A DNA stretch of 64,000 nt from Chryseomicrobium aureum (GTDB lineage: Bacteria > Bacillota > Bacilli > Bacillales_A > Planococcaceae): NCBI RefSeq assembly GCF_016909155.1, contig NZ_JAFBFG010000002.1, positions 124,001 to 188,000 on the forward strand, read 5' to 3'. A program made the position numbers and the translations under genes. Under the pieces are notes generated by a model. It saw only the letters and a program-made list of their open reading frames with translations. It made no database searches and was not told the origin of the DNA. Positions 53,132-61,977 of the stretch are shown here, piece by piece (positions within the stretch are counted from its first letter, which is position 1; each line of letters begins with the position of its first letter).

Positions 53132-54826
53132 TCACTCAAAATACTCACTAAGCTCGCTGACTTTGAGCGGCTTCGAAATATGGAAGCCTTGCAAACCATC
53201 GCAACCCATTGCCTGAAGCTGCTTCATCTGTTGCTCAGATTCAATACCTTCCGCCAATACCCGAATTTGAAGGGAATGCGCTAGAGATACCATCCCTTTA
53301 ATTAAGCGAAGTACTTTATCATTTTTTGTCATCGACTGAATGAAAACCCGATCAATCTTCAAGCTCTCGATTGGAAGAAGCTGCAGGTAGCGAAGAGAAG
53401 CATAGCCAGAACCAAAATCATCAAGAACAAATCGAACGCCTTCACGGTTCAATGCGTGCATCTGTTCAATGATTGTTTTTTCTGCTTCCGCTTCTAAAGC
53501 GAACTTCTCTGTAATTTCAATTTGCAAACGGTTGGCAGGACATCCGGTTTGCTGCAAAATCTGCATAATGGTGCGTGCCATATTTTTATCATGGAATTCT
53601 CGCACAGACAGATTGACGTTGACCTTGATGTCGTAGCCTTGTTGCTGCCATTCTGCTGCTTGTTGACAACTCTTTTCCAGTACAAAAGTACCTATGTCGT
53701 TGATTAACCCTGTTTGTTCAGCAATAGGTATCAATTCTTCTGGAGAAACTGCACCAAGTGTCTCACTTTCCCACCGAACGAGTGCTTCAAAACTTGAGAC
53801 TTTTTTTGTGACGGTATCGATGATTGGTAAATAGACGACCTCGAGATGCTGTTGATCAAGTGCGACCATAAGCTCTTTTTCGATTTCTACTCGTCGGGAT
53901 AATTTCGAGTGCGCATCTTTTGGGAGCGTTGTAATCAAGTTCCCGCCTTGCTGTTTCACGCGTTGCAGCGAGTTATGCGCCGCTTCGACAATGTGGTGAA
54001 GCGTCTTTTGGTCATCGGGATACCGGGTCATGCTACCACTTACAGTGATGGCAACAGATTTTGAATCTAGATAAACTGGATACGATTTTAGAAAGTCACT
54101 AAAGCCTTGGATATACCAGTCACTTAGAGGTGTGATCAAGGCAAACTCATTTCGACCCATTCGTCCGATTTCTGAGTCTGGAAAATACTTTTTCAAAAGG
54201 TTTGTGAATTCATGTAAAAGAGCTTCCTCGTGCTGTTCATTCATTAATTCTTTCAATGTATAGAATTTATCGATTGAAAGTAGGACGTAGGTGAACTCCA
54301 CCTTTTTGGAAAGCTGTTCCTTCATGATCTCTTCCATTTTGTAACGACTCAGTAAACCAGTCTCAAGATCCGTGTAAGCAGCTTCCTCGAGTTTTGTTTG
54401 CATCGTCTTTTTATCCGTGATTTCTTCTTCAATGATATAGCTGTGCTGCAGAATGTCTTCTTCATCGAATATGGGAATAGCAAGTGCCTGAACCCAATAG
54501 GACTGCCCTGATTTTGTCGCTTTTTCTATCGGGCCTTGCCAAATGGACCCACGTTCAAGCTGTTGCAAGATTTGATGTCCTTTATGTCGAGAAGACTCTT
54601 CGTCGGGTAAGAGTTGCCAAATTGATTTCCCAATGACACGTTTAGGGGTCCATTCACTTCGTTCCAGAAATTTTGAATTGGTGGAGAGGATAATTCCTGT
54701 AGCATCAAGGACATAGAACATAAAGCCTTCTTTTAAACCAGCTTTTACCTGTTCCCACTCACTTGAAATGGATTTCATTTCGAATGAATGCTGCAAATTA
54801 TCGAGTGTATAGTTAGTTTGAGCCAT
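53132..54826 (-). CDS. PAS - degenerate GGDEF - EAL cyclic-di-GMP phosphodiesterase
   Basis: 564 residues. A PAS domain (about 25-145: FMFYVLDATGIILSTNSKFL), a GGDEF-like domain (about 150-300) whose motif reads GRMGRNEF instead of GGDEF, and a complete EAL domain: FEALVRWE, NVNLSVREF, EITEKFALE, VLDDFGSGYASL, LKIDRVF, AEGIESEQQ. Catalytic EAL residues look intact, so it should hydrolyse c-di-GMP; the GGDEF part is probably regulatory. The PAS suggests a small-molecule or redox input. No membrane segment. Possible partner of the riboswitch at 28.6 kb. Confidence 0.9.
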   Translation of the reverse strand: MAQTNYTLDNLQHSFEMKSISSEWEQVKAGLKEGFMFYVLDATGIILSTNSKFLERSEWTPKRVIGKSIWQLLPDEESSRHKGHQILQQLERGSIWQGPIEKATKSGQSYWVQALAIPIFDEEDILQHSYIIEEEITDKKTMQTKLEEAAYTDLETGLLSRYKMEEIMKEQLSKKVEFTYVLLSIDKFYTLKELMNEQHEEALLHEFTNLLKKYFPDSEIGRMGRNEFALITPLSDWYIQGFSDFLKSYPVYLDSKSVAITVSGSMTRYPDDQKTLHHIVEAAHNSLQRVKQQGGNLITTLPKDAHSKLSRRVEIEKELMVALDQQHLEVVYLPIIDTVTKKVSSFEALVRWESETLGAVSPEELIPIAEQTGLINDIGTFVLEKSCQQAAEWQQQGYDIKVNVNLSVREFHDKNMARTIMQILQQTGCPANRLQIEITEKFALEAEAEKTIIEQMHALNREGVRFVLDDFGSGYASLRYLQLLPIESLKIDRVFIQSMTKNDKVLRLIKGMVSLAHSLQIRVLAEGIESEQQMKQLQAMGCDGLQGFHISKPLKVSELSEYFE

Positions 54827-54965
54827 TATCAGAACTCCTTTACAATTCGTTTTTATCAGTATAATTCATTTTTACCAAACAGTCATTACAAATAATGGTT
54901 GTCTGTATCAAAAGTTCTACGCTAGCCGAAATACATACTACGAAAATGGACAGGGGGATATAAAT

Positions 54966-55874
54966 TTGAAATCACAACGTTGGAAAGGCATCTTATTAAT
55001 TTTGACCGGGGCTATGCTCTGGGGGGCGAGTGGGCCGATGATGGAATGGCTACTTGAACATTTCCCTCTCTCTGTACCATTCTTCCTGACAGTTCGTTTA
55101 ATTGTAGCAGGTACTCTTGTCCTGTTATTTTTGCGAATGAAGAAGCAACCTGTCTTTAAAATTTGGAAAGATACTGCATGGCGTTGGAGACTCTTGCTAT
55201 TCGGGATATTCGGGATGCTTGCTGTGCAGTACACGTTTGTCGCAGCGATCGATGCGAGTAATGCAACTGTTGCCACACTCTTACAGTTTATCGGTCCGGT
55301 CTATATCATTCTGTTCATTTCATGGAAATTAAAACAGTTTCCCCCGATGTATCAAGTGATAGGCATGATCGGGACACTCGGCGGGCTAGTATTGTTGCTG
55401 ACCAATGGAAACTTTGCACAGCTGGCGATTTCTGGTGAAGCGTTGTTTTGGGGTATTGCTGTCGGTATCGCCTTTGCGTTTTATACAGTGTACCCAGCCC
55501 GATTGATGCAAGAGTGGGGCGTTCTCCTCGTGGTTGGTTGGGGGATGGTGATTGGTGGAGTCGTTCTTGGAGTGGGAAGTAGGGTATGGACAACTGGTCA
55601 GTGGAGCCAGCTTGTGAATCCTACAGTCGCAGGGATGACGCTTGCCATCATCATTGTTGGAACGCTCGCCTTTATACTCTTCCTATCTAGTATGAAGTTT
55701 ATTACAGCGGTTGAAACAAGTATTTTATCAAGTATGGAACCATTGACGGCTATGGTGATTTCGTTTTTCTGGTTCAGCCAAGTATTTGGTTCACTTCAAT
55801 ACGTAGGGATGATCATTATGCTGTTGTTTATAACGTGGCTAACGCTTGCTGGGGAAAAACAATCAGAACATTGA
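54966..55874 (+). CDS. EamA/DMT-family transporter
   Basis: 302 residues, ten membrane segments, two EamA repeats (LILTGAMLWGASGPMMEWLL; FWGIAVGIAFAFYTVYPARL; VETSILSSMEPLTAMVISFF). TTG at 54966 is the only good start, with GGGGG about 9 nt upstream. Substrate unknown. Monocistronic between the EAL gene and the ABC exporter. Confidence 0.87.
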   Translation: MKSQRWKGILLILTGAMLWGASGPMMEWLLEHFPLSVPFFLTVRLIVAGTLVLLFLRMKKQPVFKIWKDTAWRWRLLLFGIFGMLAVQYTFVAAIDASNATVATLLQFIGPVYIILFISWKLKQFPPMYQVIGMIGTLGGLVLLLTNGNFAQLAISGEALFWGIAVGIAFAFYTVYPARLMQEWGVLLVVGWGMVIGGVVLGVGSRVWTTGQWSQLVNPTVAGMTLAIIIVGTLAFILFLSSMKFITAVETSILSSMEPLTAMVISFFWFSQVFGSLQYVGMIIMLLFITWLTLAGEKQSEH

Positions 55875-55950
55875 GACTTGTTTTTCGACTTCGGTGTGTC
55901 ATAATAAAAGAAGTGATTAATTCGTATTCCGAAGAATTTTGAGGTGCAAC

Positions 55951-57687
55951 ATGAGAACAGTCTTTTCGTATTTAACACCGTATCGGGGACTCATCGTCCT
56001 CGCCTTATTTTTAATGTTTCTAGAGCTTGCTGTCGAGCTCGTCCAACCGTTATTGATTGCAAAAATAATCGATGACGGAATTTTAGCGAACGACCCCCAA
56101 GTCATTATTAATTTAGGGATTTGGATGGTCGCAATTTCGTTTATTGCGTTCTTTGGAGCGATTACAAACACTGTAATCGCTTCTCATATCGTACAGAGTT
56201 ATGGATACGATATCCGCATGGCACTGTTCCGTAAAGTGCAAGACTTTACGATGACGGCATTTTTACGTTTTCCAAATGCTAGTCTGATCACGCGTCTGAC
56301 TACAGATGTGACGATGACACAAAACGTAATTTTCATGGGACTGCGTATCATGCTCCGTGCACCATTGCTAGTCATCGGTAGTATTATCATGGCGTTCATC
56401 GTCAATCCATCGCTTGCGATTTACTTGGTAATTGGGTTCCCGTTCCTCCTCGTGTTCATGTACTGGATGAGCCGCAAAGGGATGCATATGTTTACGCGTG
56501 TACAAAAGGCGCTTGACCGTCTGAACCGCCAAATCCAGGAAAACTTGCAGGCTGTCCGTTTAATAAAAGCTTATTTACGAGGCAAATATGAGGCAGAGCG
56601 GTTTAACGGCGTCGCAGACGAACTTCGCACAGTGAACGTTACAGCCTTCCGCATCATGGAGTTTATTCTCCCGGTCTTACTTCTTGTCATGAATATTAGT
56701 TTACTTGCCGTGTTATGGTTTGGGGCTGACCTAGTCAATACAGGAGAAGCGCCACTAGGTGACCTCGTCGCCATCGTCAACTACGTGATGCGTATGACAG
56801 GGGCCTTCTCGATGTTTGCATTCATCATCATCTTCTTCTCTCGTGCGAAAGCGTCAAGTGAGCGTATGGAAGAAGTGTTGCTAGTAGACGAGGAGCTGGA
56901 GCAAGGTCTTGAAAGTGGAAAGTCCCCACGACGTGCGTTCGGAGAAATCGAGTTCGATAATGTCTCGTTCCGTTATCCGAATACAAAAGAATGGGTACTT
57001 GAAAACATTTCCTTCAAACTCCAATCTGGTCAGAAACTTGCTGTAATGGGCGCGACAGGTGCAGGGAAATCGACCCTGTTTAACCTGATTCCACGCTTCT
57101 TTGAAGTGACCCGTGGAACGATTCGGATTGATGGTATCGCTGCAGAACAGTGGCCTCTTCGCGAGTTACGCGAGACGATTGGGTATGTACCACAGCAATC
57201 CATTTTATTTACAGGGAGTATTGAAGAAAATCTCGGTTGGGGTGACACAGAAGCAGAGCAAGAGTGGCTTGTAAATGCTGCGCGCAAAGCTCAAATCCAC
57301 TCATCAATCGAAGAGTTCCCGAATCAGTACCAGACACGCGTCGGCCAAAAAGGTGTCAATCTCTCTGGTGGACAGAAGCAGCGCTTATAGATAGCACGTG
57401 CCATCGTACGCCGCCCGGAAATCTTGCTCCTTGACGATAGTACAAGTGCGCTCGACGTCAACACAGAAAATGCATTGTGGGAAGCACTGGATGAAGAGTC
57501 GGCAACCATGCTTGTCATCACACAGAAAATCCGTACAGCACAATGCGCGGACGCCATCCCATTATTAAACGAAGGAAAAGTGGCTGGTTTCGGTACGCAT
57601 GAAGAGTTGATGGAAACATCTGAACTGTACAGAGCGATTGCCGAGTCTCAACAGGAAGGAGGCGACGAACATGAGCTTCTTTCGTAA
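55951..57687 (+). pseudogene. heterodimeric ABC exporter subunit (degenerate-site half) with in-frame TAG at codon 480
   Basis: Type IV ABC exporter: six membrane segments (about 1-300) and a nucleotide-binding domain with Walker A GATGAGKST, signature LSGGQKQR, Walker B ILLLDDSTSALD and switch VITQK. Asp replaces catalytic Glu and Gln replaces the H-loop His, the usual degenerate site of YfiB/YheI-type heterodimers. The frame is intact for 578 codons except TAG at 57388-57390, between QRL and IARAI, where relatives have Ser (TCG to TAG is one change). Translation would stop before Walker B. ATG at 55951 follows GAGGTG; the end overlaps the next gene. Confidence 0.85.
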
Positions 57688-59500
57688 ACCGTTTGGCTAT
57701 GAACCAATTTTAACTAAAGAAGATATTAACGGGACGTCTGAGAAAAAAGTCGACAAAGCGTCGGATTGGAAGTCTGTCTTGTACCGTGTTTGGCAATTTG
57801 TCGATGAACAACGTTTCTTATTGATTGTAGTACTTGCGCTCGTATTGGTATCATCGGTGCTCGCGCTTGCCGGGCCGTATCTCGTCGGGCGGATTATTGA
57901 TGACTATATTACAAATCGAGACCTCTCTGGACTCTCTGTGATCATCATCTGGCTTGCCGTGATTTATGTCGGGTGGTCCGTGTCGCTTTACCTCCAAAAC
58001 TTTTGGATGATCGGCATTGCCCAGCAGACAATCTACCGCTTGCGCACAACATTGATTGGCCATTTGCAACGTCTTCCGGTCTCGTTTTTTGACCGTAGAC
58101 AGCACGGGGAATTGATGTCACGCGTGACAAACGACATTGAAAACGTCAGTCAGACACTCAATACATCGTTTATCCAAGTGTTCTCTAGTATTTTAACGCT
58201 TGTGGGAACGACGGTAGTCATGCTGTTACTTAGTCCTTTAATGACGGTGATCACATTGACGATTGTACCCGTCATGTTCGTTGCAATTAGATGGATCACA
58301 AAACGTACATCAAAGCTGTTTAAAGAACAACAAAAAGCAGTCGGTGAGCTGAACGGGATGATTGAAGAAACTATTTCCGGCCAGCGTATCGTCAAAGCAT
58401 TCTCACAAGAAGAGCGAATGATGCACGAATTTTCAGCGAAAAGCTCACGGCTTCGCAATACAGGATTCTGGGCACTGACATATTCCGGCTTTATTCCAAA
58501 AGTAATGAACTTACTGAATAACTTGAGTTTTACGATGGTCGCAGCCATCGGAGGGATCCTCGCGTTTTACGACCAAATCTCAATTGGTGAAATCGTCATC
58601 TTTACGGAGTACGCACGCCAGTTCACGCGTCCCTTGAATGACCTTTCGAACCAATTCAACACGGTCCTATCTGCCATCGCAGGTGCTGAGCGTGTGTTTA
58701 AAATCATTGATGAGGAACCGGAAGAGGACACGGGGAAACAACAAAATGCTGTCACTCTTCGTGGACATGTGGAGTTTAAGGATGTCGTGTTCCGCTACAA
58801 TAAAGAGGAAGAACAAGCCGTCATCAACAATGTGTCCCTTGAAGTACGACCAGGTCAGACCGCGGCTCTTGTTGGGGCGTCCGGTGCAGGGAAGACGACG
58901 GTGATGCAACTACTCGCTCGTTTCTACGAAACCGATGCGGGTGAGATTTTAATTGATGGGATTCGGATACAAGATATTCCTCGTCAAACACTTCGCAGTC
59001 AAATGGCATTTGTCTTACAAGATCCATTCTTATTTGAGATGACCGTAATGGAGAATATCCGGTACGGGAAGTTGAATGCGACGGACGAAGAAGTCATGGA
59101 AGCGGCGAAACAGGCAAATGCCCACGACTTCATCATGAAGCTCTCAGACGGCTATCACACAGTTTTAAATGCAGATGGCGGTGAAATTTCGCAAGGGCAA
59201 AAGCAGTTAATTTCAATTGCCCGTGCACTTGTGGCAGACCCAGCAATACTCCTGCTTGATGAAGCGACGTCGAGTATTGATACGGTCACTGAAATGAAAA
59301 TTCAAGATGCACTTGAGCGGTTGATGGAAGGGCGCACAAGTTTTGTTATTGCCCATAGATTGAATACTGTGCGTCAAGCTGATATGATTTTTGTAATGGA
59401 GCATGGACGTCTCGTTGAGGGAGGTCCGCAAAAGCAGCTACTTGCACAGAAGGGGCGCTATTACCAAATGCTCATGTCTGGAAAGGAAGAAAACGAATGA
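57671..59500 (+). CDS. heterodimeric ABC exporter subunit (catalytic half)
   Basis: 609 residues: N-terminal extension, six membrane segments, ABC domain with Walker A GASGAGKTT, signature ISQGQKQL (divergent LSGGQ), Walker B ILLLDEATSSID and H-loop FVIAHRLN. It has the full catalytic Glu and His missing from its partner, as expected of a YfiC/YheH-type subunit. ATG at 57671 has AAGGAGG 8 nt upstream and overlaps the partner's end by 17 nt. Probably a drug or lipid exporter. Its function may be lost if the partner is not read through. Confidence 0.92.
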   Translation: MSFFRKPFGYEPILTKEDINGTSEKKVDKASDWKSVLYRVWQFVDEQRFLLIVVLALVLVSSVLALAGPYLVGRIIDDYITNRDLSGLSVIIIWLAVIYVGWSVSLYLQNFWMIGIAQQTIYRLRTTLIGHLQRLPVSFFDRRQHGELMSRVTNDIENVSQTLNTSFIQVFSSILTLVGTTVVMLLLSPLMTVITLTIVPVMFVAIRWITKRTSKLFKEQQKAVGELNGMIEETISGQRIVKAFSQEERMMHEFSAKSSRLRNTGFWALTYSGFIPKVMNLLNNLSFTMVAAIGGILAFYDQISIGEIVIFTEYARQFTRPLNDLSNQFNTVLSAIAGAERVFKIIDEEPEEDTGKQQNAVTLRGHVEFKDVVFRYNKEEEQAVINNVSLEVRPGQTAALVGASGAGKTTVMQLLARFYETDAGEILIDGIRIQDIPRQTLRSQMAFVLQDPFLFEMTVMENIRYGKLNATDEEVMEAAKQANAHDFIMKLSDGYHTVLNADGGEISQGQKQLISIARALVADPAILLLDEATSSIDTVTEMKIQDALERLMEGRTSFVIAHRLNTVRQADMIFVMEHGRLVEGGPQKQLLAQKGRYYQMLMSGKEENE

Positions 59501-60366
59501 CAGAAGATTTAGTAGTCGTGTCGACACCTGTTGACCAGGAAACATGGCAAGAAATCAGCGAACTCGTTGCCGCTGCCTCTTCTCAGGACAGCATCAGCTA
59601 TGCACCAATCTTTGGTGTGGAAAACTTGAAAGATCCGCATTATTATGGATTTTGCTTATTGGCCTATCGCCAAGACACAGATGAATTACTGGGCTTTGCT
59701 TCTGCAATGGACCCAATTCATACACGAGATTACGAGTGGAGCATCATGGTGCATCCCGAGCGTCGCAGTAAAGAACTAGGCGTCCGTATCTATGAACGCT
59801 TACTCGAAGAGTTCGAGAAGCGCGATTTCAATTCTGAGACAGCCATGAACCCGTCGAACAGTCCGCATTCCGCGGCATTCTTAAAAAAGCTCGGCTACAC
59901 GTACGCGTATTCCGAGCGGACGATGAAGGCTCTTGCCAAACCAGTAGAACTGGATTCCGGATTAGATGTTCGTGCATATAATGAGGAAACAGATCGTGAG
60001 GCTTTAAAAGCTATTATTGAAAATGCATTTGGAGACTCTTCGGAAGAAGTGGACGCCTTGATTGAATTTACGACGCATGCACCAAACCGCCAGTTCTTCC
60101 TCGTTCACTCAGGAACGGATGCAATTGGCGCCATGACAATTGTGCGCGAAAGCAACCGCATTTGGGTGACGGCACTTGCTGTTCATTCGATGGCACGCGG
60201 CCAAGGTGTAGCAAGTAATCTTCTACGCTACGCGCAACAGTATGCGCACAACGAAGGTATGAAGACGGTCTATTTGGATGTCGAAACGGACAATGAGACT
60301 GCGCTTTCGATTTATGAGCGGGTCGGGTTTCAGACGGTGAATCATACGAAGTATTGGAAAAACTAG
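59497..60366 (+). CDS. two-domain GNAT acetyltransferase
   Basis: 289 residues in two GNAT folds. The first (about 1-145) has WSIMVHPERRSKELGVRIYE; the second (about 150-289) has VTALAVHSMARGQGVASNLL, the acetyl-CoA loop, and YLDVETDNETALSIYERVGF. Its start overlaps the ABC gene stop (ATGA), so it belongs to the same operon. Substrate unknown. The stop TAG is the TAG of the next repeat element. Confidence 0.88.
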   Translation: MTEDLVVVSTPVDQETWQEISELVAAASSQDSISYAPIFGVENLKDPHYYGFCLLAYRQDTDELLGFASAMDPIHTRDYEWSIMVHPERRSKELGVRIYERLLEEFEKRDFNSETAMNPSNSPHSAAFLKKLGYTYAYSERTMKALAKPVELDSGLDVRAYNEETDREALKAIIENAFGDSSEEVDALIEFTTHAPNRQFFLVHSGTDAIGAMTIVRESNRIWVTALAVHSMARGQGVASNLLRYAQQYAHNEGMKTVYLDVETDNETALSIYERVGFQTVNHTKYWKN

Positions 60367-60521
60367 ATGTGGAGCCGAGTTTGATTTGAATACGCTGAGC
60401 TCCATTGCGCGGCTGCTTTCCGAGGGCGCGGCGTGAGCCTCCCTCGGCGTACGAGCACGCCTGTGGGGTCTCACGTTCCGCTTTTGATCCCTCCGGAGTC
60501 AGCCCCGCAACGTAGCTCAGC
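60364..60521 (+). repeat. module A start plus reversed module C
   Basis: TAGATGTGGAGCCGAG begins exactly at the GNAT stop codon (60364-60366). Module C reversed lies at 60394-60521 with terminal GCTGAGC/GCTCAGC inverted repeats and the core GAGGGCGCGGCGTGAGCC and GTCTCACGTTCCGC. Confidence 0.83.
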
Positions 60522-60604
60522 TATGTACCAAAAGATTTCCTGCATTCCGCTCAACTTGAATGTAGAAGTAAGATGCATTCTTTTACTTAACTAACTATAA
60601 ACCT

Positions 60605-60634
60605 CCCGAGAGTCCAATTCTCTCGGGTTTTTTT
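60605..60634 (+). terminator. terminator upstream of the GDPD gene
   Basis: CCCGAGAG (60605-60612), loop, CTCTCGGG (60620-60627), TTTTTTT. Likely ends the ABC-GNAT transcript; the next start codon is only 25 nt further, so the GDPD gene may use a promoter upstream of or overlapping this hairpin. Confidence 0.82.
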
Positions 60635-60658
60635 GACTAGAGAAGAGGTGGCGAGACA

Positions 60659-61363
60659 ATGAAAATTTTTGCGCATCGTGGGTGCTCGGGTGTTTATCCG
60701 GAAAATACTTTAGCAGCTTTTGAAGCAGCCAGTAAACTGCCAATAGAAGGCATAGAATTAGACGTTCATCTTTCAAAGGACGGGGAGCTTGTAGTGATTC
60801 ATGACGAACTTGTCGACCGGACAACAAACGGCAAAGGGTTCGTAAAAGACATGACAAGTGAAGAATTGCGCCAATTGGATGCGGGGAGTTGGAAAGCCGC
60901 AGATTTTAACGGGGAACGTATTCCGTTTCTGCACGAAGTGTTGACGATTTTTGTGGAAACCGACCATGTGTTGAATATTGAACTCAAATCCGACATCTTC
61001 CCGTACCCTGGGATGGCCGACCGAGTCATGGAGTTGGTTCAGAAGCTAGGATTTGAGGAGCGCGTCATTCTATCTTCGTTTGATCACGAAGTGCTACGCT
61101 ATGTGTCAGAGACTTATCCACAGATACATACCGCGTGTCTTACAATGGAAGTCATGGTCGACTTTCCGGCCTATTTAAAAACAATTCCGGCACCAGACGC
61201 GCATGTCCTGTTTCCAACGGCACTGCGTCAAATGGGACAAGAACTACGGGCCGCGGGAATTCCGATCCGTGCATTCACAGTGAACGATAAAGTGTACGCT
61301 GATATGCTCGAAAAAGCAGGAGTCGAGGCTATCTTTACAGACTTCCCGGAGAAGTTTCTATAG
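60659..61363 (+). CDS. glycerophosphodiester phosphodiesterase
   Basis: 234 residues, GDPD/UgpQ family. Start IFAHRGCSGVYPENTLAAF with the catalytic His-Arg, then IELDVHLSKDGELVVIHDE (metal-binding Glu/Asp and His) and LNIELKSD; the end is AIFTDFPEKFL. Releases glycerol-3-phosphate from glycerophosphodiesters; no signal peptide, so cytoplasmic. GAGGTGGCGA RBS. Links functionally to the glp genes at the other end of the window. Confidence 0.93.
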   Translation: MKIFAHRGCSGVYPENTLAAFEAASKLPIEGIELDVHLSKDGELVVIHDELVDRTTNGKGFVKDMTSEELRQLDAGSWKAADFNGERIPFLHEVLTIFVETDHVLNIELKSDIFPYPGMADRVMELVQKLGFEERVILSSFDHEVLRYVSETYPQIHTACLTMEVMVDFPAYLKTIPAPDAHVLFPTALRQMGQELRAAGIPIRAFTVNDKVYADMLEKAGVEAIFTDFPEKFL

Positions 61364-61390
61364 GTAGAAAACCCATTTGGAGAATAGGGA

Positions 61391-61446
61391 CACTTATAAA
61401 GAGCGGCTATTGTGTAAAAATCGATGGCCGCTCTTTATTATAAGTG
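61391..61446 (+). terminator. terminator of the GDPD gene
   Basis: AAAGAGCGGC...GCCGCTCTTT stem with outer CACTTATAA/TTATAAGTG arms. Confidence 0.85.
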
Positions 61447-61470
61447 AAAATAGTTTCCATAAAACGACTC

Positions 61471-61570
61471 AGGGCACAAAAAATAGTTTTGAGGGCACAA
61501 ACGAGCTCGCTCGCGTCACAAAACAGTCTCTTGAGGGCACAAAAACAGCCACTCAGGGCACAAACCCAAG
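61471..61570. repeat. 21-bp period array, five units (GGGCACAAA type)
   Basis: The core GCACAAA (TCACAAA in unit 3) starts at 61474, 61495, 61516, 61537 and 61558, exactly 21 bp apart. It is a relative of the array at 18371-18461, where the same core lies on the minus strand; both have five units and the same ordering of variable parts (AGCGGCTAT/CAGCCACT; GAGCGAGC/GAGCTCGCTC). Confidence 0.87.
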
Positions 61571-61617
61571 CGACCAAAGCTTTGCTATACAAAATTGGTG
61601 TATTCACCTTCTTTTAG

Positions 61618-61743
61618 GTACCTGTGCACCGAACTATTCACTACAATTTGTATAAATGAGGGAGCAACCTCGCTACTACAACATTGCTCATTCATAAATA
61701 TGAAATTGTAGTAAATAATTTGAATTGTTTGGTGCACAGGTAC
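61618..61743. repeat. 126-bp palindromic (MITE-like) element
   Basis: Perfect 13-bp terminal inverted repeats GTACCTGTGCACC and GGTGCACAGGTAC; inner pairs ACTACAATTT/AAATTGTAGT and AATGAG-AGCAA/TTGCTCATT extend the fold across most of the element. The 13-mer CAGGTACTCTAGA is repeated at the right border (61737 and 61752). No ORF inside. Confidence 0.8.
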
Positions 61744-61785
61744 TCTAGAACAGGTACTCTAGAGGGTAATTATTCCAAATAGAAA

Positions 61786-61826
61786 AGGCATACCATAAGA
61801 GAGTATGTTTCTCTTAGTGGTATGCC
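61786..61826. terminator. bidirectional hairpin/terminator
   Basis: AGGCATACCA with TAAGAGA on the left pairs with TCTCTTA and TGGTATGCCT on the right; A- and T-rich flanks on both sides. It could stop minus-strand transcripts leaving the DUF2804 gene. Confidence 0.8.
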
Positions 61827-61838
61827 TATTTTAAAGTT

Positions 61839-61974
61839 AAAAGTTGAGTGGAGTGGAGGGGCTTGACTCCGGAGGGATCAAAAGCGGAACGTGAGACCCC
61901 ACAGGCGTGCTCTTATGCCGAGGAGGCTCACGACGCGCCCTCGGAAAGCAGCCCCGCAACGGAACTCAACTTTT
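61839..61974 (+). repeat. complete module C element (136 bp)
   Basis: AAAAGTTGAGT (61839-61849) and ACTCAACTTTT (61964-61974) are 11-bp perfect terminal inverted repeats. The interior contains GGGGCTTGACTCCGGAGGGA, GCGGAACGTGAGACCCC, GAGGAGGCTCACGACGCG and GGAAAGCAGCCCC. It starts 3 nt beyond the DUF2804 stop. Confidence 0.87.
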
Positions 61975-61977
61975 CAA

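Noticed and set aside
55951-57390. Genuinely short ABC protein ending at 57390
   Set aside because: The stop falls before Walker B and the same frame continues with perfect family sequence to 57687, so truncation by a nonsense codon is the better reading.
61471-61570. CRISPR array
   Set aside because: Units are 21 bp with degenerate cores and no constant repeat plus 30-40 bp spacers; no cas genes nearby.
61377-61655. 92-codon plus-strand frame through the second 21-bp array
   Set aside because: Crosses the GDPD terminator and has no RBS; openness is explained by the 21-bp period.
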